A program made the translations under genes and the position numbers. Below the pieces are notes generated by a model. The model was not told the DNA's origin. It made no database searches and worked only from the letters and a program-made list of their open reading frames with translations. Source: Archilochus colubris (Eukaryota > Chordata > Aves > Apodiformes > Trochilidae). Taken from it: a stretch of DNA of 64,000 nt. The stretch covers positions 31,667,121-31,731,120 of the forward strand of contig CM041085.1 in the NCBI GenBank assembly GCA_023079485.1. The letters are read 5' to 3'. Below, piece by piece: positions 24,847 to 38,690 of this stretch. Positions within the stretch are counted from its first letter, which is position 1; each line of letters begins with the position of its first letter.

Positions 24847-27799
24847 TTTAGGATGTGCCTCCTGGACAGGTGGTTCAGTGGGGAATTAGAACATTAAAAG
24901 CCCGCTTTTTTTACCTTATATTATGATGATTTGATAAAACATGAATTTAAGGGGCAGAGTAAGTGCTAAGCTACTGTCCATCCAGACTTTCCCCAGGAAA
25001 ACAGCCATACAAGGTTTCACATGTGGGACAACAGAACTCACCATCTGACAAAAAACTGGGAAGGAGACAGCACAATTTGTGTTTCTAACTCATACTGCAT
25101 TTCAGTTTCTGATTCTAACAGACACTCACCTCAGACCTGGTTCCATGGAAAAATTTCCATGCATTTTGATAAGAACAGGATCTGAACTCTGTTTCAGTAA
25201 GAATATGATGAAAAAATTACAAGTTTGTTTTAAGAGCAATTAGATTCATTTCCCTTCTGGCTTGAGCTAAAGTTCGGAGGTGGAGGAGAGAAAAAAAAAA
25301 TAGCTCCTGTAATTACACTCTTCAGAGTAGTACCTAAAACTATGTCATACTGTCTGGCTAGGACAAGATTTCATTTCCCCATGGGGAAAGGAATAGGCAT
25401 GATCAGGAAGCCAGAAGGCATCCTGAATTATCAAGAAAAGTTGTTTTGAGTGGGGTAGGGAAAGCAGTGGCTGGTTACATACAGAGAAGTGGCCAACATC
25501 TGAAGGACAGAAAATCACTGTCATCTGTCACCACAACAATTTTAAAAAGTTAAATATTTTTTTCAAATTAAAAAAATCAGGGATTTGAGAAAGGAAAAGG
25601 GTTAAATTACAAAGGGTAAACAGCTCTAGCAGAGAGGAGACTTCAAGGACAAGTCTCTCCATCGGGGTACTAACAAATACAAACCATGTGAAAAATCAGG
25701 TTCTGGTAAATAGCTGTCAAAAGCAGACTGGATTGCATAGTATGTTTCAGACACACAGGCATCATCTGCAGAGTGATGAACAAAAAAGCTAGTCAAAATT
25801 CAGAAAATGGAGAGTATCTCATGGGCTTGGGGGAGGAAAAGGTCAGTTCATTTAGCTTCTCTTAATCTCTGCTCACCATGGTTGTTAAAACTACAGGCTG
25901 TTTTCACACTGATGTTACCTGCCTGGTCTTAGCCTTCCATTCCACCTTCCTGGAGTTTAGCTCCAAACAGAAAACCATTACAAAATAATCTGTGTCTCAT
26001 CATAGAATCCAATGTAAACACACAAATCTTTCTGTGTTAATAAACTAGCAAAGTGGTATGAGAAATTATTCTAATTATGTGCATTTAATATATGGAAAAA
26101 ACAGCTGCTGTTAACTCTTTACATAAAACTGAGAACCACATGCCATATGACTGACCTGTGATTCCTCCTAGAAGAGAGGTTGAAAGATTGCTCTGCAAGC
26201 TAAAACTGAAACTCTGTGGTGTGGTTTAACTGAAGAACGATGCATCTCTTTGGACACACACAATTACAGGGGGAACCTTCCTTCACAAAACAGGAAGAAA
26301 AGGATGCTCTGATCTCTTCCCCCTGACAAACCGGGGTAAAAAGTCTATGAAATTAATGCAAAGGGCAGAGGGATTTTCTGCATTACAAAAAGTAACTTCA
26401 GACGGTTAGGTCAATAAACCCAAAGTACCTAAATAAGCCACTTAACATTTTAACAGCACTTACCCAAACAAGGCTGTTTCATTTGGATAGTCTGCTATCA
26501 GAAGGCCCATAGTTTAATTGCATCACATAAACATGAACCCAATTCAAATTACCTCAGCAATGCATAGATACTGTTCAAATAACTCTCCGAAGCAAAATAA
26601 ATGGTCTTAAAATGGCACCCCGTATGGTTGCAAAGGAGATCCTTGGGTGACCACCACAGAGATCAAAGGTGAAAGACAGCCCTTTACCCACCAAAATGTA
26701 AATCTATTACTTTTAATGCTTTGACAGGTTCTCAGTGTTTTTCTCATGGGTCTGTGGTGAGATCAGGCTACAGGGAGAAACAGTGTCTTTAAAACTTTTT
26801 GTTATTATTCCTGTTTTATTTCTGACCTCCTGATTTTTTTTCTGCTTTACCTCTTACATGAAGACAAGGAAAACAGTGCATTTCAGCAGCCAGTTCAGTG
26901 CATTTTCTTTTCTTCACTCACAGAATTATAGGGTTTTAAGTGACTATCAGCTATTCTGCCTGCAGGCTTTCACTTCACAGCAATAGTATACCTGGTCTTT
27001 TATTTCCTCACTGGTAATAGCTTTTGTTAAGTAAGGGAATGTTTACCAAGCAAAAAACCAGTTCAGCCTCTCCCAGTTGTGCTGAATGACAATGTTTTGG
27101 AAGAGGGTTTCCCCTGAGAGTCAAAACCAGTGACATGTAGTCAGCTGTTTTCTAAGTGCAACTGGCAAATTTACCAAACCTGAATATTTTCCATCATGGC
27201 TCTTTTGAACCGTGATAATGAACAGCACACAAACACCTTCCTATTGTGGTTTATCATATTGCTTCGTGCCCAGAAAATGCTGTTCGGTTTTGTCCTTCCT
27301 CACCATCAATTCATTCTGCAATTCTAGGTGTATGGTCCCAAGGTTAATGCAGATACTTGTGTGCTAAATCTACCCATGTACTGAACCAGAGAGAGACAGA
27401 AAGACATTCAGATTTGAGAACCTCATGACAGGATTGGCACCAGGGCTGTGTTAGCATCTTTGCATTTATGGAAGCTGAGAACGTCACCCTCTCCTCTCCT
27501 CCTTCCTTTTGCTCCCACACTTTCCTAAACTGTCAGCCACTGATCCTATCCTGTTTCCAGCCCTCCTCCTTCTTATACTCACATCCAGAGCTTCTGGAAC
27601 AACAGGAGCACCAAGAAAGTCAGAAGTAGGACAGTCAGCTGAGACAGGTGTTGGACAGGAGCAAATAGGTTCAGGTCTCATGACCTTGAAACAAGGCTGC
27701 TGCCTCTGGGAGGACTGAAAGCTGAACAAGCCATGGTACATTCTTCTACTTATTCCCCTCCCATTTTAACGAGACAGTTGAACTCCCTGTCTCAGTTAT
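24847..27799. other. AT-rich sequence without recognised genes
   Basis: No coding exon, RNA gene or repeat family recognised between the CR1 copies at 24.2-24.8 and 27.8-29.8 kb. Opposite-strand open frames of 69 and 85 codons around 27484-27741 overlap each other and show no family resemblance. Confidence 0.6.
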
Positions 27800-29826
27800 C
27801 ACTGCTGCATTTGCAGTCAGGGAAGATGGCTAACCTGGCTGAACAGGGAGCTTTTGCTGGGACTCAGGAAAAAAACCAGGAGAGTTTACCTCCTTTGGAA
27901 GATGTGGCAGGTATCTCAGGATGAGTACAGGAATCTTGTTGGGTCATGCAGAGAAAAAATTAGGAAGGCAAAAAGCCAGCTGAAGCTCAATCTGGCCATT
28001 GTCATAAGGGAAAAGATTTTTATTTTTTTTTACAAATACATTAACAATAAAAAGATACCCAGGGAAAATCTCCATCCCTTATTGGATGCAGGGGGAAACA
28101 TTACAACCAAGGATGAGGAAAAGGCTGAGATATTTAATGCTGCTTTGGACACTGCTTTCATCTTTATTAGTCAGACCAGTAACCTCCAGGGTATTCAACC
28201 CCCTGAGGTGGAAGATAAGGACAGAGAGCAGCACATAATCCAGGAGGAAGAAATTAATGACCTGCTGCGGCACCTGGACACCCACAAGTCTGTGGGACCA
28301 GACGGAATCCACCCAAGGGTATTGAAGGAGCTGACAGAATAGCTCACCAAGGCAGTCCATCATTTATCAACAGTCTTGGTTAACAGAGAAGGTCCCAGAT
28401 GACTGAAGGCTTGCCAGTGTGACACCCATCTACGAGAAGGGTGGGAAGGAGGATCTGGGGAACTACAGGCCTGTCACCCTGACCTCAGTGCCCAGGAAAA
28501 TTACTCATCTTGAATGCACTCATCAAGTGCAGGACAGCTGGGGAATCATGCCTGCCAGCAGGGGTTCAGGAAAGGCAAGTCCTGCTTGACCGACCTGGTC
28601 TTATTCTATGACCAGGTGACCCATCTAGTGGACAAGCAAAAGGCTGTGGGTGTTTTCTACCTGGACTTTAGTAAAACCTTTGACACCATCTCCCACAATA
28701 TTCTCCTAAAAAAGATGGCAGACAGGTGTATTCATTGTTGGGTTAAAAACTTGGCTGCATGACCGGACCCAGAGAGCTGAAGTCAATTGAGTTAAATCCA
28801 TTTGGTGGCTGATCATCAATGGTGTTTCCCAGGGATCAGTTTGGGGCAAGTCTTGTTCAATATCTTCATCAATGATCTAGACGGGGAGACTGAGTGCTTC
28901 CTCTGTAAGTTTGCAGATGACACCAAGTTGGGTGGGAGTGTTGATCAGCTCCAGAGTAGGAGGGCTCTGAAGAAGGATCTGTACAGGCTGGATCAGTGGG
29001 CCGAGGACAAAAATATGAGGTTTAACAAGGCCAAGTGCCACATCCTGTGCTTTGGTCAAAAACGACCCCATGCAATACTACAGGCTTGGAGAAGAGTTGC
29101 TGGAGAACTGCCAGGCAAAAAGGGACCTGGGAGTGCTGGTTGACAACTGGCTGAATATTAGCCAGCACTGTGCCTGGGTGGCCAAGATCAACAGCATCCC
29201 TGCTTGCATCAAAAAAGTGTGTCCAGCAAGAGCAGGGGAGTGATCGTGCCCCTGTACTCAGCATTGGTGAGACTGCACCTCAAGCCATGCTTTCAGGTTC
29301 TGGGCCCCTCTGTACAAGACAAGACAGCTGATGGAGCTATCAGAGAAAGGCAACCAAGCTGGTGGAGGTTCTGTAGCATGAGCCTTGTGAGGAGAGACTG
29401 AGGAAACTGGGATTTTTTAGTTTGGAGAAGGGGAGGCTGAGAGGAGACCTTATTGCTCTCTACAACTACCTGAAAGGACGTTGTGGGGAGGTGGGTGTTG
29501 GCCTCTTCTCTCAAGTAAATAATGATAGGACAAGAGGAAATGTCCTGAAGTTGCACCAGAGGAGGAGGTTTGGACTAGACATTAGAAAGAATTTCTTTAC
29601 TGAGAGAGTAGTCAGGAGCTGGAGCAGGCTGCCTAGGAAGGTGGTGGAGTCACCATCCCTGGAGGTCTTTAAAAACCATGTAGATGACTTGGTTCAGGAC
29701 ATGCTCTAGAGGTCTTGGAAATATAGATCAGTACATTTTATTTACCAGGGGAGGATGATGATGATTGGACATAGTGATCTTAGAGCTCTTTTCCAACCGT
29801 GACAATTCTGTGATTCTGTTATTCTT
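27800..29826 (+). mobile_element. CR1 LINE, about 2 kb, 5'-truncated (copy C)
   Basis: Sense-strand CR1 copy, the longest in the window. It starts within the ORF2 linker between the endonuclease and reverse transcriptase domains and runs through the RT and C-terminal parts to a 3' tail (ATTCTGTGATTCTGTTATTC) near 29826. Its 3' UTR (29710-29800) differs from that of the other CR1 copies here, so it belongs to a different and apparently older subfamily. The many frame breaks agree with age. The exact 5' edge is uncertain by tens of bases. Confidence 0.95.
27828..29709 (+). pseudogene. CR1 ORF2 (reverse transcriptase) pseudogene, copy C
   Basis: Remnant of a LINE ORF2 protein, which in intact elements nicks the target and reverse-transcribes the element RNA. 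Order seen: linker (WLTWLNREL then KKTRRVYLLWKMWQ, 27828-27920); pre-RT and RT start (KSVGPDGIHPRVLKELTE, ending at a stop near 28342); RT block A (YLDFSKTFDTISHNILL, near 28660-28710); the catalytic FADD at 28910-28921; then the C-terminal region ending with [15 protein letters not shown] and a TAG at 29709. At least four frame changes or stops separate open pieces at 27854-28342, 28514-28762, 28802-29143 and 29422-29709. Both catalytic motifs survive in sequence but in different frames, so the copy is dead. Confidence 0.92.
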
Positions 29827-32800
29827 TCAGTTAATTACACCAGTTTTTTTTTTTAAACACTGACATCACTGCAGATTGATTGATCAGAAATACTGGAATA
29901 AGGAGAGGCACTGAAGGAAGGGAAATATCCTGCATTTGCCTTTGAGGTCACAAAAACAGCAGCAGGAAGGAAGAGTGTCACATGAAAGCACGTCTCCTTC
30001 AGACAGCATCTCTCCAGATGACAAAACTGATTTAAAATAAATGTTTATGCCACAGGAAAAAACAGGAAAACAGGAACTCTCCTGCACAGCGTTAGGGAAG
30101 CAAATGCATGTTTTAGAAGAAGGCTCTTGTTGCAGCTTTTTGACTATTTGAAGTCTCCTTAACCTTGTAATATTTCAGAAGCAGGTTTTTAAATTTTTTT
30201 TCTTTCTCTGCTTCTTCTACAATTCTTTAGAGTCTGCCAGCAGCTATTCAGGCTTTCTACAAATAAAGTAGGGTTTCCTGGCACCCTTACCCAAGTTAGG
30301 CATTTTGAATGGCTTTCAGATGCACTTCAAGTGCCAACAACCATAGTCATATCTCAGACTTTAGCTACTTCATTAATGTTATCTTCTCACAGAAGTTTCC
30401 AGTGGCACCATGCTCATGACTAGAACCATAATCCCCTAATATTAAATCCCTGCTGTATGCAGCTGCATTTAGTGTATATTACTTTATCAAAGTCTGTCTA
30501 GGCTTTTTTTTTTATACTGTCAGCACAATATCTGAAGAAGTTTAATTTAAAGACCCCAAAAGGATAATCATAGCTTTTTAATGCTATTTGGGCACTAGAA
30601 AAGCACCCCAGGACCTAGCTTTCATCACAATGAGTTCAAAGTAGGCACCCATGTCTAGACAGCTTAAATGTCAATATATTGTTTCCTACAAATTAAGCTT
30701 TTCTAAAGGCCTACAACCAGAAAATGTACCTGAGGGATCTCTCTCCTTGCCTGTTCACTTCAGCTTTAACCATTGGTTTCTACCAACAGGTCCATCATTA
30801 CAGCCTGGAGTAAGTAATGGGAACTGTGACAGCCTGGAGTGAGAGCCTGGTAAGTATGATCCATGCTAAAAAAACAACAGAAGGGTAATTGTTTTAGTTA
30901 TATTATGCTACCACAGTAAAGACAGGTTCAGATTATTCTAAAACAGGCTTTTCACACAGTCAGAACTAGCCCTCTAGAAAGAGGACCAAGGTGATGCAAA
31001 GAGCTACAAATGACCAAAAATGTGAAGAAAATGCCAGGAACCAGTTTGAATCACCCCTTTTAAAGTTTAACGACTGAGCCAGCTCATCTTCATGCAGACA
31101 GAAGTGGTCTGAAGACTGGCAGGAGCCGATGTTCCTTCTGCAAGCACACAAAGCTCGGTGTCACCTTCATGCCCCTGCCATCTTTTTAGTCCATGACAGG
31201 TTATGATTACCTCTGATTCTGAGTCCCCAGGGATACCAAACGGGATGCAAGAGTCTTGCTCTGTGCAGTCAGGGACATCCTGAGTGTGCACACCTGGAGT
31301 GCATACAGCTCTGAAAGTCAGACTGCTTCTGTCAGCACATATTCAAAGTGAACAGATGAATCTGTGTGTGTCAGTATTTTATCCATCAAGGCAGGAAGCA
31401 GGAAATTCTGCCTCAGAAGTAGATCTGTCAATATTTCCTGAAATCTTTGGCTGTCATGAAGTCTTGTACATGTTCTGGTTTTTCAGAGGTCGCTGGTAAT
31501 TTGCCCCTTTGAACTGAAAAGAAGGCAAGAATTACATTGTTAGACTTTAAATAGATTGTATATTTTCTGTTTGTCCTTTGAAAGTTTTATTAAAGAACCT
31601 TTCTCCTCTTTTTACCATCAGACTGATAGGAAATCGAAGTATTATAAAATGAAAAACATCTGATTGTGGGAATGAAGCAATTACTTGGCATCAATAACAA
31701 CAACATATTATTACTGACAAAAGTGTGTCTGCAACCTAGAATCCTTAAATAGAGCATTGCTAAAAAGTGTGTCAACCAGGGCTAAAATCCACACCAACTT
31801 AAGGGGAGTAAGAAACTGATACTAGATTATTACCCTAGCTTAACATATTTGCTCTTCCTTTTTGGAACATGTTATTGCATATTATAATTACGCAACAAGT
31901 AAACACTTCAAAAGTGTTCTTAAAAATGGAAATGATAAGGAAACTGCTATGTCAATAAGGCTTAATGTTCCTGCATTCATTTAATGGTGCTGCATAGCCA
32001 GGAGGTCATCCTGTCTCACACATAAAATACATAAAAATAACATTGTCAATCCTGAGCCACAAAATATAGTAAATATCTAGCAACAAATAAACCATGAAAA
32101 GTCATTAAAATGGATTTTGAGAAACATCATTAATGATACACTTATTGAAACCTTTGGAAATTATATTGGGGAGGGAGAGGTCAGAAGAATTAAGGTGGTT
32201 TTAAAGACTTCTGTGGCAACAGAGCCAGCAAGGTGTCTCTGAGCCTCATTTTTACTCCCTGGACAACTAGGCAACTTGGCTCCAGTTTCAAAGCCATTGC
32301 TGGAAAAAAAAAAAAAATCTTGACATGCTGACTCCCATTAGTCTCTGAGTAAGTCTTATGTGATCTTTGACATAGGAATTAGGCTACAAAACCCTCTCAC
32401 AGAAGCCAAGACTCAGAAGTCTGTTTTGCTTGGACGTGTTTTTCAGCTCCCAGGGACATATAATGGTTCATACACAGCAGTAATAAAACAGGAACAAGAA
32501 CTCTGCATTCAAACCACTTTCTTTAGTAAATCATGAAGAAATATCAAGAGTGGCCTTGGTCTTTGATGTTTGAATAAAAACACAGAATGATCCCTCTAGC
32601 CATATTAAGTGGCCTTGGTATAATCAAGGCCCAAGAATATCTGTTTGTTTAACCTACATTATGCGAGATCTCCACATGACAGGCAAAAATATTTCAGTCT
32701 GCACAGCTGAATTCATTACTGGAAACAGGTCACAATAGTGTTGAAGGTAATTTTAAAAACATACAGAGTAGGAAAAAGACAGGAAGGAGATAATCTTGCT

Positions 32801-35800
32801 ATTTGCCTTGATACAGTATCAAATGCTACATTACTTCTTTTCTAATTCAATGGAATAACAGCTCTGTTTTCCTCATGCAGTAACTCAGGACTCTCTTGCC
32901 ACAAGATTGGCAATTATGAGTTTTTGTTCTATCACCTGTCACTCTAGAATATATAATAATGTAGCATATAAATATAGATAAGACTGGGGAATATAATACA
33001 AATATGTATAAAGTTGAAGTTTTCAGTCCTGTCTCATTATGATTTCATGCAAATCACTTGGATGAAACCAATTTCCTGGGAACCACAGACATCCTCTCAC
33101 CCAACTAGTAATTCCCTCTGAGCTCCCATTTGGTTTGCCTCTTCAAACCTGGCAGAAGTTGATGAGCTCTTTCTCTTCAGATCAGCTTTCACCCTCGGCT
33201 TTCTTGCTCTCTGAAAGAGGAAGGGCTGGGAAGGCGTCAGACAAAGCTGGGCCAGACCTCTCCCACCTTCCCTGCCATCTGTAAGGGTGTGCACCAAAGG
33301 CAACAGCTGTAGAAAAGGAAAAGGAAGAGAAAGGCGCTGAGGAAAGGGAGAGATAAGGAGAAGCTGTTGTGCAATGGATCACATTGCATAAACATGCAGG
33401 TGTGTGAACTGCTAAAACGAAATGCTCAAAGACAAGAGGACTAATAGGAGGCACTGGGATGAAACTGGGCTGATTGGAGTGTCATCTCTACACAAAGAGA
33501 CCTAACTGAACAGCTCTGTATAAAAATAACAACCTGCCTTGCCAGCCGCATTCTCCCTTTGGCGCCCAGCTGTTTCCACTTCCTTAACATATGTTGAACC
33601 AAATAAAGTGTTTACTAATTTCCCATCCAGCTTTTTCAAAAAAAACACAAGAGCACACACTGCCAAGGCCGGAAGAAGGTGAAAAAGAGCAGGCAAGAAT
33701 AGTAGAAGATAACTAAAGTGTTTAATCAGTGCATTTCTCTTGGGTTTTCTGCAAGCTTTGTTTAACTGCTTCATTACCAGAGCTGGCATCAAGATGAACC
33801 TCTGCTGTTACCAGCTTTGTGGAAGCTGAGATAATGTCTAAGGCAAAAGGTATAAGGGTGGGATCTGTTCCCTCCACAGGGAACCCAGCTGTACGTTTTG
33901 AGTAGCTTCCAATGACAGTGACAAACACAAGAAACTGCACCACATTTGTTGATCAGTCTCTAGAGAAGGTGTCCTGAACTGCAGCCCCCCACACAGCTCA
34001 GAGCCAAACAGAGAAGGCATATTTTTCCTACTTCAGTTCCTTTTAGCAATACTTTTAATAACCAAACAGTAGTCAAAAGCTGTTGGTGTATTTTCTGTTT
34101 CTCTATCATTCTTTCATCAGCATAGCTCAGTTATTAGTGCACAATTCCCTGGCACAAGTCATTCAGTCATTCTGCTAATTCATGAACCCAAGTTAATAAC
34201 CCAAACCAGTAATCCCCAACTGCTAATTCTCACTCACTTGTACCACGTAAATAACAACACTGTAGATTTATTCACTCACCAAGCAGAGAAGGGAAGGACT
34301 GAGACTAAAGGGAAAGCTTTATTGTTCGTATTCGAATGTTCTGCTGCTGAACATGGTGCAGCTCTGCACAGCTTCTGTGCCACTCTGTACACTTCATACT
34401 GATGCAGACAGCTGCAAGAACACACTGTACCTGTAAGAGCACCTCTGCATTTTCATAAGGATGTTCACATCCCAGTCCATCCAGATGTAGCTGTTTCAGC
34501 CCATAATCATACTTTCACAAGATAGGTAAACTAGTGAGAAAGCTCCAGGCAGCAATTGCACCACACCCTGAGACCACAGAAACAGCTCTGCCTTGGTTCC
34601 TTTTTTCATGCTTTCCTCTGTGAGCACAATTTTTTTAGAACAACAGGTAGCAGAACAGGTGGGTTTAAAAAATGCAATTAAAAAAAAGTAATCCTGGGGT
34701 TAGCATGTTTAATGAGTGCAAATCCCTGGAGTTTAATTGAAGTAAAAATCTGGCACAGTAGCATGTGTCTCCAAACTATGGAGGAGTTTGGGTTGGGTTT
34801 GAAGCTTCAGCATTTATTATAATTGTTTGTTTCCTACTAGTTTTGCACTTAACTGAGATGATTGAGTTAATGAGGGAGGAGAAAAGAGCATTATATTGTA
34901 ATACTTATTCTCTGCAGGTTCCCAATCACCATGGAACAACGACAAACCTGAACAGAGAAGAATTTTTCCATTGTGGAAGATCCTCAGATCTTTGTTGCCC
35001 CCACATCTGCAAAGCAAAGGTGTTAAGATAGGCTCAGTCAAAATTTGTGTCAGACAGCTCTTCACTCTGAAATTGCAATAAAACTGCAATATGTGCATAA
35101 GTTACTCCATCCACTGGGATCCAAGGACATACAATCATTTCCTTCTCCCAGTCAGGGTGGCTTCTGCTTGCATAAGGCCCTGTGTCTTTGCCCTGCCATG
35201 CTACTTAAGGTCAGATTCCCTGGAATCAGAGGAAACCTCAAAGACAAGAAAAGATACTTGACTTTTTCCTTCCTCTTCCACGTTACTCCTCTTCCAGTTG
35301 TCAGTGACTTCAGCACTGCAAACTGAGTAAGTGAGAAGGATATGGGTAAAGGAAGCTTTCAGCACCCTTATCCTTCTGTTTCCTGGTATCATTCAGAGCT
35401 GACTTGACTTCCAGTGCCATGCAAAGCTTCATGGCTGAGCTGATTCATTCTCATGTGCTATCAGCCAGAACACAACACATCCCAGCCATGACCCCTCCAA
35501 TCTCATCGTGGCACTGTGGTGCTACTGGCACAGCAGAGTTTCATTACGTAGGGGACGTCCCCTGCAGCCTTCTGCAGTACCTCTGGTTTCTTCTCCAGTG
35601 TGGTAAAGGAGACTGGATAATAGGTCCCAAAGAACTAATTTGCAGTAGCTTCCTTCAGAAGTCAGGATGATTTAAAAGGACTGAAAAACTTAGCCAGCAG
35701 CTGCTGGCCCACTACACAGAAGTGTTCTCCACACTGAAAAATACGGAGCACGTGTTTTAGAGCTCCTTGACAATGCAACCATATGGAATAAAATGAAACA

Positions 35801-37090
35801 AAAAGATAATACAAATATAAGCTAGTCCACTGCCATAGTTAAGACACTTTGCACAGCAGAGGCAAAGGAGAAATAAAATAAAATAAAATAAAATAAAATA
35901 AAATAATTTTTAAAGATAACATATGCTGTTAAAGAGTGAACTACAGACCCCTGGCCACTTGGCATTCCTATTTAGCCCAAATAGGTGTAGCCTTCACTTC
36001 TTCTCTGGTGACCACAGCCTATTGTAGTAGACTGTCTTCCATTCTTAACCTGGTGACAAAAAGCTCCCCAAGTTATGGTGTAATGGAATACCATATCCCA
36101 TACCTTGTTTGACTCCGAATGAGTAAGTCTTTCAACAATTGCACTTAAGATGTGGTTTATTCTTAATCAGTCCCTTTGATTTTGCTTCCCCACCTGCCTG
36201 ATCTTGTACTGGCTTGTCCTCCAGTGGCATCGGTTTTAAAGCCCTAGCCTTTAATCCCTTTTTAATTTATAAGCTGTTAACATGTTCTTAAAGCACCTCC
36301 AGCCAAGGAAAGGTGATATCTCTAAATCATCTTGGCTTACATTCAGGAAATATTCTTAAGGTCTGACACGAATCTCAGTGGCTGCAATTTAGGCACAGTT
36401 TTCAGTTTTCTTTTTTCTACTGGGGAAGCTGGAGAAGGAAAGTAGGAGGAGTTTACAGAGTCAAGAAAACCAGGGCTATTACTTCTTTGCTCCAGCTTGA
36501 GGATGGGGTGACTGAGCTGCCTCAAGTTCACGCTGTTACAGTGGCAGCCTAAGGCTGTGAAACAATTTGCTTCTGTTTCAGAGGAAATCATCTGTATGTC
36601 AGCCCAGGAGCATGGACAGTGCCAATGATTGATGAAGTTTGAGCCACCTCTCTCTGGCAAGGGCTGGCACCATCTCTGCATTCAGACACACCATCTCCTT
36701 TTCATGCCTCCAAGGGCAGGCAGACAGTACTGCCAGAGGTGGGACTGGGGGTTCATGGAGGCTGGGGGGAAAAAATGCATCACAAATCATAACTTTTTCT
36801 GCATTTTTAAGTTACCTACAGGTTGTCCATAAGCTGATGCTTTAGTGACTGCGGTTTTCTACAACTCTGAACCTTATAGTAATATATTTATAGTAGCTTA
36901 CATGGACAGTCTCTAACCTACTTAGGACTCCAAATACACTCTACAAAGGTCATTACCATTTAGTTATGCCTTCACATCATTTTTCCTGTTGTTTTATGCT
37001 GTGCTGCAGATACTGATGTTCTTCTGCTTTTCTTATTTTCCACTAAAATTGCCATAGCCTTATCAACCACCCACAGCCTTTTTGTTTTCT
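29827..37090. other. AT-rich sequence without recognised genes
   Basis: No exon of a known family recognised. Simple repeats include an A run near 32303 and an (AAATA)n microsatellite at 35871-35906. Open frames up to 112 codons (36343-36681, minus) show no recognisable family. Confidence 0.6.
35871..35906. repeat. (AAATA)n microsatellite, about seven units
   Basis: Uninterrupted pentanucleotide repeat; likely polymorphic in length. Confidence 0.95.
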
Positions 37091-37139
37091 TTTCTCACAT
37101 TTTCTCACTTTTCTCACATTTTCTCACTTTTCTCACATT
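37091..37139. repeat. 19-bp tandem repeat, about 2.6 copies
   Basis: The unit TTTCTCACATTTTCTCACT occurs twice in tandem and then breaks off after the first 11 bases. The unit itself is built from alternating TTTCTCACA and TTTCTCACT halves. Pyrimidine-rich; no recognised function. It lies just upstream of the repeat-rich block at 37.2-38.2 kb. Confidence 0.9.
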
Positions 37140-37236
37140 ATGCTTCCCCACTTGAGCACTCCAAGATCTTTCTTTCATGAAGTCTGTTCAACTAGAAAAT
37201 TAGTCTGTTTCCTAGTTTATTTTCCCTTTGCCTTTT

Positions 37237-38215
37237 TGTCATGACCCACAGGGTGGGTGCAGCACTGCCACACCTCAAAAAGCGAGCACAGCTCCCCAGA
37301 GGTGGGGGCCCAAACCAAATACCACATCCCACAGAGTAAGTATGGGCAGAGTTCCCCAGAGATGGGGGCTGGCCCAGGGAGATTCAGACTGGACCCCCTT
37401 GCTTTCTAAACTCCTGCACAGAGCAGCCTGGGTGTGGCTGGGCCCAATCCTCCTCCTTTAGTTAATCTCTTTTAACAACCCACTCAATTAGATTAAGTTT
37501 GGGAATTGTCTGCATGGGACTCTAGGGGTGAGATTATTACCCAGGAAGTTTGTATAAAAACAACTTTACCTAAAAATGAGTAAGATTATAAAGCATTAAG
37601 ATTACAACTAGCAGAATTAGAAATGATTGTACTTTCAAAGCAAAGGATTACAATTGAGCAAAACTTAAGGAAATTGTCAAAACAACAGGGTAAAACAAGG
37701 GTAAAACATGGTAAAACAAGGTAAAGGGTAGTAAAACTTAAAGTTGGAAACTCTGTTACTCTTATGTGCTGAGATAACCTTCGGAAGAGAGAGAGAGAGA
37801 AAGAAAAGATAGGAAAGATAGCACCACCCTTGGATCCAGCAATGATCTCAGTAGGAAGCTGTGGTCCTTGGCTGGTGAGCATGGTGAGCTCTTTTATGCC
37901 ACCTGGCCCCACCTTTTTGGGGGGGGCTTTGGCATGTCATACAAAGCCAGGTGTTCACTTGGGCCCCTCCAGATGGGATGACACAGCAATAACCTTTACT
38001 CTTCTGCATGCTCTTCAGTGGCTTTATAGAGGGCAGTGTTCAGCTTATCAGGATGGCCACTAAGAGAGGGGCTCCTGTGAGAATAGGGCCCCATTTATTA
38101 GGGTGGTTTCCCAAATGAGGGTCTCTCCATGAGAGAAGAAAGTCCAGATGGCTTATCAAATGAGGCCTCCACCTGAGCACTGTATCCATTTTGTCAGGGT
38201 GGCTGTTTTGGGACA
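37237..38215. repeat. Unclassified repeat-rich block, possibly LTR-derived
   Basis: About 1 kb that differs from its surroundings: a GC-richer left part (37241-37450), an A-rich middle (37540-37740) and a right part with degenerate tandem units. Internal repeats: CCCCAGAGGTGGGGGC at 37293-37308 recurs with one change exactly 60 bases on; GGTAAAACA units at 37688-37737; a (GA)n tract at 37783-37810; and ATCAGGGTGG-type units at about 38046, 38096 and 38191. Outer edges could be TGTC at 37237 and GACA ending at 38215, without a target duplication. Alternatively, TG at 37242 and CA at 38188 are flanked by identical TTTTGTCA octamers (37234-37241 and 38189-38196). No coding domain was seen. An old endogenous-retrovirus LTR is one option, but the class is unknown. 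Confidence 0.35.
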
Positions 38216-38621
38216 AATATTCTTTTTGACATTCTATACTTTTCCTTCCTTCTTCTTCAGTCTAACACTACCTGAAGTCTTTTCACCCTCTACCCTCACC
38301 TTCTATCCAGCATCAAGCCCTTCCACTTGTGTACTGCTCTCCTTCATTCATGTCCAACTTCTTTTTCTCAGGGAAGTGTCACTCATCCATGTTTTTCTTT
38401 ATATTTTGCCTTCCCTCTTCTCATTCATCTCCACCATCATCTGCTTTGTTTTGTCCAGATGCTGACATTAACTCCATTTTCTCTTAGACATCCTAGTACA
38501 CTCTTTTCCAGGATGTGAACAGATCATAACAGAGCCATATTACTTCCCAAACCATCATTTACATTTCTACAGTGCCTTCTAGCTGTGCATCACAAAATGC
38601 TCTGGAAAAATGAACCAAGTC

Positions 38622-38690
38622 ACAGAATCACAGAATTTAATTGCTTTTAATATCATCACATCCAAATGTCAAATCAGCAACACTCCATTT
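38622..38690 (-). mobile_element. Possible ancient CR1 3' end fragment
   Basis: GTCACAGAATCACAGAATTT followed by sequence weakly similar to the antisense CR1 3' UTR (ATCATCACATCCAA in place of the usual ATCATCTAGTCCAA). It is short and strongly diverged, so an incidental match is possible. Confidence 0.35.

Noticed and set aside
27484..27741. Opposite-strand open frames just before CR1 copy C
   Set aside because: They overlap antisense to each other, have no family resemblance and are not part of the recognisable CR1 body.
37899..37912. CTCF-like match (minus strand CCAGGTGGCA)
   Set aside because: Three mismatches to the core model, too weak to list.
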